Source of the DNA: Rhodobacter sp.
GTDB taxonomy: Bacteria > Pseudomonadota > Alphaproteobacteria > Rhodobacterales > Rhodobacteraceae
Assembly (NCBI GenBank): GCA_027490955.1
Contig: JAIXXB010000010.1
Span: 62,001 to 126,000 of the forward strand
Direction: 5' to 3'
Length of the DNA: 64,000 bases
Part shown: positions 9,090 through 17,646 of the stretch, piece after piece
Layout of the letters: each line of letters opens with the position of its first letter
How positions within the stretch are numbered: the stretch's first letter is position 1
The notes under the pieces: model-generated
Database searches by the model: none
What the model was told of the DNA's origin: nothing
What the model saw: only the letters and a program-made list of their open reading frames with translations
Program-made: the position numbers and the translations under genes

Positions 9090-11602
9090 GCATCGCATTA
9101 GCCGCCCGCATGGCGGGGCGCGAATTGCGCGGTGGATTGCGCGGATTTGCGGTGTTTTTGGCCTGCCTTGCGCTGGGCGTTGGGGCCATTGCTGGCGTGG
9201 GCATGGTGCGTGCCTCGATCCAATCGGGATTGACCGAACAAGGTGCAGTGCTGCTGGGCGGGGATGCGCAGGCGCAGGTCACCTACCGCTTTGCCAATGA
9301 AGAAGAGCGCGCCTATCTGGAAAGCATCAGCGACAAGCTCTCTGAGATTGTCGATTTTCGGTCCATGGCCGTGGTCGGCGATCAGCGGGTTTTGGTCGCG
9401 GTAAAAGCGGTGGATGATGCCTATCCCCTGCTGGGGGCTGTGCAGATGGAGGGCGCAGAGGATTTACCCAGCGCTTTTGCGGTGAAAAACGGCGCGGCTG
9501 GGGCGGTGATTGATGGGGTTTTGGCCGATCAAATGGGCCTTGATATTGGCGATACGTTCAAGCTGGGCGAGACCAACTTTCGCCTTGCCGCGCGCCTGAT
9601 TTCTGAACCCGACAGCGCGACATCAGGATTTAACTTTGCCCCGCGCGTTATCGTGCGGCGCGGCGATTTGGCCCAATCGGGCCTGCTGGGGCCTGGCACC
9701 TTGTTTGACAGCGCATACCGCATGATCCTGCCCGCCGAGGCCGATTTAGAGCAGTTGCAAACCCAAACCGAGGCCAAGTTTCGCGACTCTGGTCTGACAT
9801 GGGAAGACCGCCGCCGCCCGTCACCAGGGGTCGAGCGTTTTGTCGACCGCATGGGTGATTTTCTGGTTCTGGTGGGTCTTGCGGGCCTTGCTGTGGGCGG
9901 GGTGGGCGTGGCGGCGGCCGTGCGCTCCTACCTAGAGGCGAAGATTTCCACCATCGCCACGCTGCGCACTTTGGGGGCGACCGGCGGGCTGATTTTCCAA
10001 ACCTATTTCCTGCAAATCGCGCTGTTATCTGCCGTAGGCGTGGCGCTGGGCCTGATGCTGGGCGTGGGCCTGCCCCTGCTGTTTGCAGGGCAGATTCAGG
10101 CAGTATTGCCCTTTCCCGCCGATATATCGCTGAAAGCTGGCCCTGTGTTAGAGGCCGCATTTTATGGCATGACCTCGGCCTTCTTGTTTGCGCTGTGGCC
10201 GCTTGCGCGGTCTGAATCCATCCGCGCTGCGGCCCTGTATCGGGGCGGGGTTGCGGGCGGGCGGGTGCGCGGGCGCTATCTGGTGGCGCTGGCCGTGCTT
10301 GCGCTGATTTTGGTGGGCGGCGCTGTGCTGCTGTCGGGCAATTGGCAACTGACGCTGGGCATGGCGGGCGGTATCGCTGCCGCGCTTGCGATCTTGGCGC
10401 TGGCGGCGCTGGGGCTGGGCTGGGCTGTGCGCCGCGCGGCACGATTTGGCGTGATCCGCGGGCATTACGGGCTGCGTGCGGCCCTTGCTGCCATCGGCGC
10501 GCCGCGCGCCGAAACGATGCAGATCGTGCTGGCGCTTGGCCTTGGGCTGACGGTTTTGGCCGCGGTGGGGCAAATCGACTATAACCTGCGCGCGGCGATT
10601 GCGCGCGATCTGCCCGACCGCGCGCCAAGCTATTTCTTTGTCGATATCCAATCGGACCAAATCGATGGATTCCGCGCGAAATTGGCCGCCAACCCCGCGG
10701 TGACCCAAGTGGAAACGGCGCCCATGCTGCGCGGCATTCTGACCAAGATCAATGGCGCAGATGCGCGCGAAGTTTCGGGCGGGCATTGGGTGACCGAAGG
10801 CGATCGTGGCATCAGCTTTGCAGGGGCGATGCCTGCAGGCACCACAGTGACCGAAGGCACATGGTGGCCTGATGATTACACGGGCGAGCCGCAAGTCTCG
10901 TTTGCCGAGGAAGAGGCGCTTGAAATTGGCCTCAAGCTGGGCGACATGATCACTGTCAGCATCCTTGGCCGCGATGTCACTGCGCGTGTCACATCCTTTC
11001 GCAACGTCGATTTTTCCAACGCAGGCATGGGGTTTATCATGACCTTGTCGGCAAATGCCGTGGCGGGCGCCCCCCATACCTATATCTCGACAGTCTATGC
11101 GGGTGCCGAGGCCGAGGCAGGGATTTTGCGCGAGATGGCCAGCGCCTATCCCAATATCACCGCCATCGGCATCAAGGCCGCCATTGCGCGCGCTGCCGAA
11201 GCCTTGGGCGCGATTGCGCAGGCAACCACGCTGGCGGCCCTTGCCACGCTGACCACAGGTTTTGTCGTGCTGATTGGTGCGGCCGCCTCGGGTGAGCGTG
11301 CGCGGGTCTATGAGGCGGCGGTGTTGAAAACCCTTGGTGCGACGCGCGGGCGCATCCTTGCCAGCTTTGCGCTGCGCGCGGCGCTGACAGGGGCTGCGGC
11401 AGGATTGGTGGCGCTGTTTGCGGGGGCTATGGGCGCATGGGGCGTGATGTTCTTTGTGATGGATGGCACATATGCCTTTGAACCCATATCGGCGCTGGCG
11501 GTGATTTGCGGCGGTATTCTGGCCACTTTGCTTGCGGGTCTGGTCTTTGTTCTGCGCCCGCTTGCCCGCCGCCCTGCGGGGGTTTTGCGCAGCCAAGATT
11601 AG
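9086..11602 (+). CDS. ybbP: FtsX-like ABC permease (YbbP-like)
   Basis: Large inner-membrane permease partner of the preceding ATPase, 838 residues. It has an N-terminal transmembrane segment, a periplasmic MacB-core-like domain, a block of hydrophobic segments from about 265 to 475, a second large periplasmic domain and a final FtsX-type block of segments from about 715 to 830. This duplicated arrangement and length match YbbP rather than LolC/LolE (about 400 aa). The likely role is lipid or lipoprotein handling at the envelope together with TesA, which is inference from neighbourhood. Confidence 0.85.
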   Translation: MSIALAARMAGRELRGGLRGFAVFLACLALGVGAIAGVGMVRASIQSGLTEQGAVLLGGDAQAQVTYRFANEEERAYLESISDKLSEIVDFRSMAVVGDQRVLVAVKAVDDAYPLLGAVQMEGAEDLPSAFAVKNGAAGAVIDGVLADQMGLDIGDTFKLGETNFRLAARLISEPDSATSGFNFAPRVIVRRGDLAQSGLLGPGTLFDSAYRMILPAEADLEQLQTQTEAKFRDSGLTWEDRRRPSPGVERFVDRMGDFLVLVGLAGLAVGGVGVAAAVRSYLEAKISTIATLRTLGATGGLIFQTYFLQIALLSAVGVALGLMLGVGLPLLFAGQIQAVLPFPADISLKAGPVLEAAFYGMTSAFLFALWPLARSESIRAAALYRGGVAGGRVRGRYLVALAVLALILVGGAVLLSGNWQLTLGMAGGIAAALAILALAALGLGWAVRRAARFGVIRGHYGLRAALAAIGAPRAETMQIVLALGLGLTVLAAVGQIDYNLRAAIARDLPDRAPSYFFVDIQSDQIDGFRAKLAANPAVTQVETAPMLRGILTKINGADAREVSGGHWVTEGDRGISFAGAMPAGTTVTEGTWWPDDYTGEPQVSFAEEEALEIGLKLGDMITVSILGRDVTARVTSFRNVDFSNAGMGFIMTLSANAVAGAPHTYISTVYAGAEAEAGILREMASAYPNITAIGIKAAIARAAEALGAIAQATTLAALATLTTGFVVLIGAAASGERARVYEAAVLKTLGATRGRILASFALRAALTGAAAGLVALFAGAMGAWGVMFFVMDGTYAFEPISALAVICGGILATLLAGLVFVLRPLARRPAGVLRSQD

Positions 11603-11711
11603 CGCAGCGCAACGTCCCAACACATCGGCCAACAACAGGCCCCGCGCGCCGCCGAAACATCGGTTCCGCGCGGGGCATTTTGGAATTTTCGGGTTGAACG
11701 CGCGCGTTTTC

Positions 11712-11725
11712 GGAATATACGTTCC
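11712..11725. promoter_or_regulatory. GGAA-N6-TTCC operator, probable IolR site
   Basis: The sequence GGAATATACGTTCC lies 41 bases before the ATG of the inositol dehydrogenase gene and is embedded in a slightly longer dyad (CGGAA/TTCCG). The form GGAA-N6-TTCC is the motif I recall for the RpiR-type repressor IolR of rhizobial inositol catabolism. No iolR gene is in the window. Confidence 0.5.
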
Positions 11726-11765
11726 GCCCAAACCCATCCCCCATTCCCCCGTTGAGGAGACAGAC

Positions 11766-12767
11766 ATGACAGTCAGATTTGGCCTTTTGGGCGCAGGACG
11801 CATCGGTAAGGTGCATGCCAAGGCCGTGATGGGGGATGCAAATGCCAAGCTGGTCGCAGTGACCGATGCCATGGCCCCCGCAGCCAAGGCCATTGCCGAC
11901 CAATACGGCTGCGAGGTGCGCAGTATGGAGGCGATTTTGGCCGCCACAGACATCGATGCCGTCGTGATCTGCACCCCGACCGACACCCACGCCGATCTGA
12001 TCGAAGCCTTTGTAAAGGCTGGAAAAGCGGTGTTTTGCGAAAAGCCGATTGATCTGTCACTGGCGCGGGTAAAGTCCTGCCTAGAGGTTGTGCGCGCCCA
12101 TAAAGGCACGCTGATGGTGGGGTTTAACCGCCGTTTTGACCCGCATTTTCAGGCCGTTCGGGCCGAAATTGACAAAGGCACGATTGGCGCGGTGGAAATG
12201 GTCGTCATCACCTCTCGCGATCCGGGTGCGCCGCCTGTGGAATATATCGCCCGTTCGGGCGGGATTTTCCGCGATATGACCATCCATGATTTCGACATGG
12301 CGCGGTTTTTGCTGGGCGAAGAAGTGGCCGAAGTCTCTGCCATGGCTGCAGTGTTGGTAGACCAAGCCATTGGAAAAGAAGGAGATTTTGACAGCGTTCA
12401 GGTGATGCTGAAAACCGCCAGCGGCAAACAGGCCATGATCTCAAACTCGCGCCGCGCGACCTATGGCTATGATCAGCGCATCGAGGTGCATGGCAGCAAG
12501 GGCGCGGTTTCGGCCGAAAACCAGCGCCCCGTGTCGATTGAGGTGGCAACAGGCGCAGGCTATACCCGCCCGCCGCTGCACGACTTTTTCATGACCCGCT
12601 ATACCGAGGCTTATGCCGCTGAAATCGCAAGCTTTATCGCCGCGCTGTCCAGCGGAAAACCCGCCGCCCCATCGGGTGAAGACGGGCTGATTGCGCTGGC
12701 GCTGGCGGAGGCCGCGCTGAAATCAGTGGCGACGGGGCGCACTGTGAAGATGACCGAGATTTTGTAG
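11766..12767 (+). CDS. iolG: myo-inositol 2-dehydrogenase family oxidoreductase
   Basis: NAD-dependent Gfo/Idh/MocA-family enzyme, most likely inositol 2-dehydrogenase converting myo-inositol to scyllo-inosose. The Rossmann motif GLLGAGRIGKVHAK is at the N terminus, the family EKP motif occurs as CEKPID near residue 97, and the catalytic HDFDMARF block lies near 175. The ATG at 11766 follows a GAGGAGA ribosome binding site and gives 333 residues, normal for the family. The gene stands alone, without the other iol genes that often accompany it, downstream of an IolR-like operator. Confidence 0.85.
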   Translation: MTVRFGLLGAGRIGKVHAKAVMGDANAKLVAVTDAMAPAAKAIADQYGCEVRSMEAILAATDIDAVVICTPTDTHADLIEAFVKAGKAVFCEKPIDLSLARVKSCLEVVRAHKGTLMVGFNRRFDPHFQAVRAEIDKGTIGAVEMVVITSRDPGAPPVEYIARSGGIFRDMTIHDFDMARFLLGEEVAEVSAMAAVLVDQAIGKEGDFDSVQVMLKTASGKQAMISNSRRATYGYDQRIEVHGSKGAVSAENQRPVSIEVATGAGYTRPPLHDFFMTRYTEAYAAEIASFIAALSSGKPAAPSGEDGLIALALAEAALKSVATGRTVKMTEIL

Positions 12768-12843
12768 GTTAATGCGCCGCGCGGGGGGATTCCTTGCACG
12801 GCGCGAAACCCGCCGAAAATGCCTGATTTTATGGATTTTTGGC

Positions 12844-12887
12844 GTATGGTATCCGTATTTTCCCCGTATGGAATGCGTATGGCATCC
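12844..12887 (+). repeat. four degenerate 11-bp tandem repeats starting GTAT
   Basis: Four consecutive 11-base units begin with GTAT at 12844, 12855, 12866 and 12877: GTATGGTATCC, GTATTTTCCCC, GTATGGAATGC and GTATGGCATCC. Units 1 and 4 differ at one position. The 11-base period puts every GTAT on nearly the same helix face. The block lies between iolG and the RNA-like region of the IS110 element and could be a protein-binding array or part of the element's left end. Confidence 0.6.
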
Positions 12888-12929
12888 GTCCCGACAGTGT
12901 AGGCATATGGGAGGCGCATGAGTTTGGCT

Positions 12930-13130
12930 GGGCAGTGATGGCGCGCGACTGCCCGAAGCGGTAGGGTGCGTGATGTCACGCACCACTTATTTGCACTGTG
13001 CGGTATTGAGAGTGGTGCGCGGCTACACGCACCCTTATCTCTTTTAAATCTGTCATGATGATGGAGGCAGGCGAGACCCCGGCGCACCCTTGGGACTGTG
13101 ATCCCGTAGCGTAGCTTGGGGCTCGCCTGC
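12930..13130 (+). ncRNA. candidate IS110 bridge RNA
   Basis: Three stem-loops follow one another upstream of the transposase. (1) GGGCAGT at 12930-12936 pairs with ACTGCCC at 12948-12954. (2) AGGGTGCG at 12963-12970 pairs with CGCACCCT at 13028-13035, then a symmetric 8/8 internal loop, then CGCACCACT at 12979-12987 pairs with AGTGGTGCG at 13011-13019. (3) GCAGGCGAG plus CCCC at 13067-13080 pairs with GGGGCTCGCCTGC at 13118-13130, with an 11/12 internal loop and an apical GGGA/TCCC stem. A 5' stem-loop followed by two stems with large internal loops, about 200 nt in all, is the known plan of the IS621 bridge RNA (target- and donor-binding loops). The guide assignments could not be confirmed by eye. 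Confidence 0.6.
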
Positions 13131-13206
13131 TGACCGACTTTTAACCTGAACAGTTGCCAGAGGCGCCGCTCCAACGGTTGACCTCGCAGATCAAGGACAG
13201 GCCCTC

Positions 13207-14142
13207 ATGACCTTGCCACAAAATTTCATCGGCGTCGATATCGCCAAGGATTGGATCGACGTTTTCTATCTGTCCACGTCCAAACACGAACGTATTCCCA
13301 CGACAAAACAATCCCTTACGCGTTTTGCTAAGTCCGTGCGTGATGGGTTTGTCATCTTCGAGGCCTCGGGCGGGTATGAGCGATGCGTGGCCGAGGCGCT
13401 GGCCCGCGCGGGCGCGCCTTATGCCCGCGTGAACCCTCGTCAAGCCCGCGAATTCGCCCGCGCCATGGGCAAATTGGCCAAGACCGACCGCGTCGATGCG
13501 CAGATCTTGGCCCTGATGGGGCGGGCGCTGAACCCTGCGCGCACGATGCCAGATGACCCAGACACGGCGCGCTTGGCCGATCTGGTCGCGCGGCGCGGCG
13601 TGTTGGTGGGCCAAATCAGGGCCGAGAAGAACCGCCTGCAAACCACGCGAGACGATTGGATTTCCAAGGAAATTTCCATCATGATCCGCGTGCTGGAAGA
13701 TCATCTGGCGGCGGTCGAAGGCCAGATCGAAACCCTGATCAGCGCGCGTAAAGCATTGGCCGAGCAAAGCGCGCGCCTGTGTTCGGTGCCTGGCATTGGC
13801 CCTGCGATTTCGGCTGTGCTGATCGCCTGTTTGCCAGAACTAGGCCAACTGGACGCGCGCAAAATCGCAGCCCTAGCGGGCCTTGCCCCACACGCCGCCG
13901 ATTCTGGCATCCATAGGGGCAAACGCCGCATCTGGGGCGGACGCGAAACCGCGCGCCGCGCGCTGTATATCGCCGCCTTCATCGCCTCGCGCTACGACCC
14001 CACCATCAAAGCGTTCCGCAAACGCCTGCAAGAGGCAGGAAAACCCCTCAAAGTCGCCATAACCGCCTGCGCGAGAAAACTGCTGACCATTCTCAATGCG
14101 ATGGCGAAAAAGGGGGAGAGTTATGTGAAACAGACGGGGTGA
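13207..14142 (+). CDS. IS110-family transposase/recombinase
   Basis: RNA-guided-type recombinase of the IS110 family, 311 residues. The N-terminal RuvC-like DEDD domain shows GVDIAKD (Asp near 10), FEASGGYE (Glu near 57) and KTDRVDAQ (Asp residues near 95-100). The C-terminal Tnp20 domain contains VPGIGPAISAVLIA (helix-hairpin-helix-like) and a Ser-bearing block ADSGIHRGKRRIWGGR where the catalytic serine of this family sits. The frame is intact from ATG 13207 to TGA, so the protein could be active. Its leader carries the candidate bridge RNA. Confidence 0.9.
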   Translation: MTLPQNFIGVDIAKDWIDVFYLSTSKHERIPTTKQSLTRFAKSVRDGFVIFEASGGYERCVAEALARAGAPYARVNPRQAREFARAMGKLAKTDRVDAQILALMGRALNPARTMPDDPDTARLADLVARRGVLVGQIRAEKNRLQTTRDDWISKEISIMIRVLEDHLAAVEGQIETLISARKALAEQSARLCSVPGIGPAISAVLIACLPELGQLDARKIAALAGLAPHAADSGIHRGKRRIWGGRETARRALYIAAFIASRYDPTIKAFRKRLQEAGKPLKVAITACARKLLTILNAMAKKGESYVKQTG

Positions 14143-14216
14143 GAAAGACAGTTGCTACATTTAATGATTACACCTTGGGTCGGAATTTGAGCGATGGATT
14201 TTAATTTAATTTTAAA

Positions 14217-14234
14217 GTGCGGGGTATTTCGCAC
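14217..14234 (-). terminator. probable terminator of macB
   Basis: GTGCG at 14217-14221 pairs with CGCAC at 14230-14234. Read on the minus strand the hairpin is followed by a TTTAAAATT run, directly after the macB stop codon at 14241. Confidence 0.5.
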
Positions 14235-14240
14235 CCGCCG

Positions 14241-16220
14241 CTAATCCCTGCTCAGCGCCACCACGGGGTCTAGCCTGCTTGCCGCCCTTGCGGGCAGGAA
14301 ACCGAAGGTAATTCCGATCAGCGTCGATGACAAAAACGCCACCACAACCGAGGCCCCTGAAAAGATCAGCGGCACTTCGGGAAAGGCCCAGACTGCCAGC
14401 GTGCCGCCGCCCAGCGCCAGCGCAATGCCCAGCACCCCGCCTGTCAGCGACAGCAGCACCGATTCAATCAAAAACTGGCTGACAATATCAGACCGCCGCG
14501 CGCCAATCGCCATGCGCAGTCCGATTTCCTTGGTGCGTTCGGTGACCGAGACCAGCATGATATTCATCACCCCAATCCCGCCCACAATCAGCGAGATCAC
14601 CGCAATCATCGCCACCAGCGCGGTCAGGGCGCGGGCGGTAGAGGTGATGGTGCTGCGGATCGTATCGGAATTGGACAAGAAGAAATCGCGCACCCCATGC
14701 CGCGCCAGCATCAATGCGTCTATGGCGGCCTCTGCCTCGGCGCTGGAATAGCGAGGATCGATCTGCACGGCGATGTTGGACAGATGGCTTTGCCCCGTCA
14801 GGCGCGACATGACAGTGGTATAGGGCACCCAGACTTTCAAACTGTCAGGCCCAAAACTGGCCCCGCCCGCCTGCACAACCCCAATGACCCGCATCGGCAC
14901 GCGGCCCAAAATCAGCACCTGCCCCACAGGGTCGCGCCCATCGGGGAAAAACCGCGCGCGGCTGTCGCCATCAATCACCGCCACCTGCGCGCGCGTTTCA
15001 ATATCTGCCGCGCTAAAGCCTGTTCCCGCGATCACAGAAAAATTGCTTGCGGCAAAATACCCTGCGCTGACGCCGTTGATCTGGGCCGTTGCACTGACAT
15101 TGCCCGAAACCACTGTGGCGCTGGTATTGACAGCGGGCGAGACGCTGGCAGCATAATCTTGGTTTGCCAGCGCCGTGGCATCACCAATGACCAGCGTTTG
15201 AATACGGCTGGTGTCGCGCGCGCCAAAGCCTGTGCCTGCGCGAATGGTGATGGTATTGCTGCCCAAACTGCTGATGTCTTGCAGCACCCGTGCCTGCGTG
15301 CCTGATCCCAGCGCGACCACCAGCACAACCGATGCAATGCCGATGATAATGCCCAGCATGGTCAGAAAACTGCGCAGCGGATGCGCGCGCATCGCGCCCA
15401 GTGCAATGCGAAACGCCTCTGCCCCGCGGCCCAGCATTGCGCCCGCGCTGGCGGTGCTGCGCTGCACCTGCATCCGCGCCGCAGCAGGGGCCGTTTGCGC
15501 CGCCCCTGAATCGCGCAGAATCCGCCCATCGGAAATCTCAATCGTGCGGTTGGCCTTCGCGGCCACGCTTGGGTCGTGGGTGACGACAATAATCGTATGG
15601 CCCTTGGCATTGAGGTCTTTGAGCAGGGCAATCAGATCGGCCCCGCTTTTGCTGTCAAGCGCGCCTGTCGGCTCGTCCGCCAAAATCACCTCGCCGCCAT
15701 TCATCAGCGCCCGCGCGACCGAGACGCGCTGCTGCTGGCCCCCCGACAGCGCATTCGGGCGGTGATCCAAGCGATTTTCCAGCCCCAGCGCCCCCAAAAG
15801 GGCCGCCGCCCGCGCCCGCCGTGTGCTGCCATCCATCCCCGCATAAATGGCAGGTGTGGCGACATTGCCGATAGCGTCCAGATCACCCAGCAAATGATAG
15901 CGCTGGAAGATAAAGCCAAAATGTTCGCGCCGCAGTTGCGCCTGCGCGTCAGGGTCGAGCGCGGCCACATCCTGCCCGCCAAAGGCATAGCTGCCTGTTG
16001 TCGGTCGATCTAGACAGCCCAAGATATTCATCAGCGTCGATTTGCCCGACCCTGACGCGCCGATAATGGCCACAAACTCGCCCGCGTGAATGTCTAAATC
16101 CACATCGCGCAGCACAGTGATCGACTGCTCGCCCGCAGTGAAACTGCGCGAGATGGCGCGCAGGGAAATCAGGGGGGGGCTGGTGGGCATGGGGCTGGTG
16201 GGCATTGGGCTGGTGGGCAT
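14241..16220 (-). CDS. macB: MacB-type ABC exporter, fused ATPase-permease
   Basis: Inner-membrane mechanotransmission-type ABC exporter. The N-terminal ATPase domain carries Walker A GASGSGKST, signature LSGGQQQRVSVARA and Walker B VILADEPTGAL. After a linker comes one transmembrane segment, a large periplasmic domain and three C-terminal segments (FtsX fold). About 659 residues is normal for MacB. The N terminus carries three tandem copies of MPTSP, each a possible start (16220, 16205, 16190). The gene follows the MacA-like adaptor by four bases. No TolC gene is nearby, so an outer-membrane channel must come from elsewhere. Confidence 0.9.
   Translation of the reverse strand: MPTSPMPTSPMPTSPPLISLRAISRSFTAGEQSITVLRDVDLDIHAGEFVAIIGASGSGKSTLMNILGCLDRPTTGSYAFGGQDVAALDPDAQAQLRREHFGFIFQRYHLLGDLDAIGNVATPAIYAGMDGSTRRARAAALLGALGLENRLDHRPNALSGGQQQRVSVARALMNGGEVILADEPTGALDSKSGADLIALLKDLNAKGHTIIVVTHDPSVAAKANRTIEISDGRILRDSGAAQTAPAAARMQVQRSTASAGAMLGRGAEAFRIALGAMRAHPLRSFLTMLGIIIGIASVVLVVALGSGTQARVLQDISSLGSNTITIRAGTGFGARDTSRIQTLVIGDATALANQDYAASVSPAVNTSATVVSGNVSATAQINGVSAGYFAASNFSVIAGTGFSAADIETRAQVAVIDGDSRARFFPDGRDPVGQVLILGRVPMRVIGVVQAGGASFGPDSLKVWVPYTTVMSRLTGQSHLSNIAVQIDPRYSSAEAEAAIDALMLARHGVRDFFLSNSDTIRSTITSTARALTALVAMIAVISLIVGGIGVMNIMLVSVTERTKEIGLRMAIGARRSDIVSQFLIESVLLSLTGGVLGIALALGGGTLAVWAFPEVPLIFSGASVVVAFLSSTLIGITFGFLPARAASRLDPVVALSRD
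16176..16220 (-). repeat. 15-bp tandem repeat encoding MPTSP x3
   Basis: Three consecutive 15-base units (ATGCCCACCAGCCCC with one substitution) encode MPTSP three times at the extreme N terminus of MacB. Each unit supplies a start codon, so the number of repeats can change without breaking the gene. Confidence 0.7.
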
Positions 16221-16224
16221 AGCG

Positions 16225-17400
16225 CTACATGCCAACGGGTCGCCCAACACGGCGGCCCTCGCTTGGCTCGGCAGTGCCGCGCATCTCGCCTATCACCACA
16301 TGGTCACCTTCGGACAGGCCCTGCAGAATTTGCACCTGCACCTTGTCATTCAACCCTGTGGTCACGGCGCGCGTTTCGGGTATCTCGCCGCGCAAAACCT
16401 GCACAGTTGGCCCATCTGGCCCTTCGGTCACGGCGGCAACGGGGACGCTGAGCGCATCATCGGCCGCCTCTAGCACGATAGAGACCTGCGCCGTCATGCC
16501 AATGCGCAGCTTGCGGTCTGGGTTCGCCACTTCGAGCAAGCCATTGTAATACACGGCCTTGTCGGGGGAAATACTGTCGCCTTCGGCAAGTTCGGCAGGG
16601 GCAGGTTCAACATCGCGCACCACCGCGTCAAAACGCGTTTCGGGTTCGCCCAAAATGGAAAAACTGGCCGCTTGACCTGCCTTGACGCGCACGACATCTG
16701 CCTCGGAAATCTCGGCCTTGACGATCATCGTGTCTAAATTGGCGATTTTCACAAGTGTTGGCGCGTTTTGCGCGGCCGATAGGGTCTGGCCTTGTTCGAC
16801 CACAATCGCCACGACAGTGCCGCTGATGGGCGCGGTGACTGTGGCGCGTTCCAGTGCCAATTGGCTTTGCGCCACGCTGACCTCGGCGGATGCCCTTTGC
16901 GCGGCCAGCGCGGCCAGATCGGCCTTGATCACCTCGACCTCGGCGGCGGCATTTTCCAGCGCCTCTTTCGAGACCAATTCGGACGCGCTCAACTGCCTTT
17001 GGCGTGCCAGCGCCGTCTCTGCCTTGCGCAGGCCCGACGCTTTTGCAGTGATCTGCGCCTCGATCTGCGCCAGCGCTGCCTTGGCCTTGAGCAATTCATT
17101 TTCTTGTTCTTGGGCGTCAATCTGGGCAATCACATCGCCTGCCGTCACATCTTGGCCCAAGGTTACGGCCAGCCGTTCCACCTGCCCCGACACGCGCGCG
17201 CCGACCGAGACGAGCTGCTTTGCCTCGATCGCGCCAGCGGCCAGAACGTTCACCTCGATCCTGCCGCGCTGCACCTCGGCGGTGCGATAGGTCGTCTCGT
17301 CCTCGCCGCCCCAAAGATACCAGCCGCCCGCGGCAAGACCTGCCACTGCGGCGGCAATCAGGGCCAGTTTGGGCATAGTCAGCTTTTGCACAGCATACAT
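16225..17400 (-). CDS. macA: MacA-like periplasmic adaptor subunit
   Basis: Membrane-fusion protein partner of MacB. A single N-terminal hydrophobic segment (LALIAAAVAGLAAGGWYLWG) anchors or exports it. A lipoyl-like half-motif follows, then a long alpha-helical hairpin rich in Ala, Glu, Lys and Gln (about residues 95-185), the second lipoyl half and beta-barrel domains. It has 391 residues with the start at 17400; MPKLAL at 17376 is an alternative. It is first in a two-gene operon with macB and is divergent from the serine-hydrolase-like gene. Confidence 0.9.
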   Translation of the reverse strand: MYAVQKLTMPKLALIAAAVAGLAAGGWYLWGGEDETTYRTAEVQRGRIEVNVLAAGAIEAKQLVSVGARVSGQVERLAVTLGQDVTAGDVIAQIDAQEQENELLKAKAALAQIEAQITAKASGLRKAETALARQRQLSASELVSKEALENAAAEVEVIKADLAALAAQRASAEVSVAQSQLALERATVTAPISGTVVAIVVEQGQTLSAAQNAPTLVKIANLDTMIVKAEISEADVVRVKAGQAASFSILGEPETRFDAVVRDVEPAPAELAEGDSISPDKAVYYNGLLEVANPDRKLRIGMTAQVSIVLEAADDALSVPVAAVTEGPDGPTVQVLRGEIPETRAVTTGLNDKVQVQILQGLSEGDHVVIGEMRGTAEPSEGRRVGRPVGM

Positions 17401-17646
17401 CGGACTTGCTTTCCATTGGGCGCATCGGGAATAGAACGCCTGCGCGGGCCTATTCCGTCGCCTCTGCTTGACCGATAACTGGGTGGTATGGAATGCAAAT
17501 CAAGCCCTGCGCCGCAGATCATCGCGCCACGGGGCCTATTGCGCGCCTGTATTTTTGGCATGGCTGCAACATTGCAGGGCCGAGTCGCCGCGCCATCTGG
17601 CACAATTGCGCGCCATAGCATAAGTTTCGCCGCAGGAGAGTGTGTG

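Larger units (their letters stand above)
12890..14210 (+). mobile_element. IS110-family insertion element (ends approximate)
   Basis: A transposase gene of the DEDD type with a long structured non-coding leader and a short 3' flank sits between iolG (ending 12767) and the macB terminator (about 14217). The non-coding part is upstream of the transposase, which fits the IS110 group rather than the IS1111 group. No terminal inverted repeats or target duplication are visible, as expected for this family, so the boundaries given are only estimates: the left end lies between 12768 and 12930 and the right end between 14143 and about 14216. Confidence 0.6.

Noticed and set aside
8358-11602. LolCDE lipoprotein release system
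   Set aside because: Only one permease of double-size layout (838 residues) and the divergent tesA match YbbAP, not LolCDE.
14143-14240. Target-guide match between the IS110 flanks and the RNA internal loops (for example GCTACA at the right flank)
   Set aside because: Only six-base coincidences were found by eye, which is no better than chance without known element ends.
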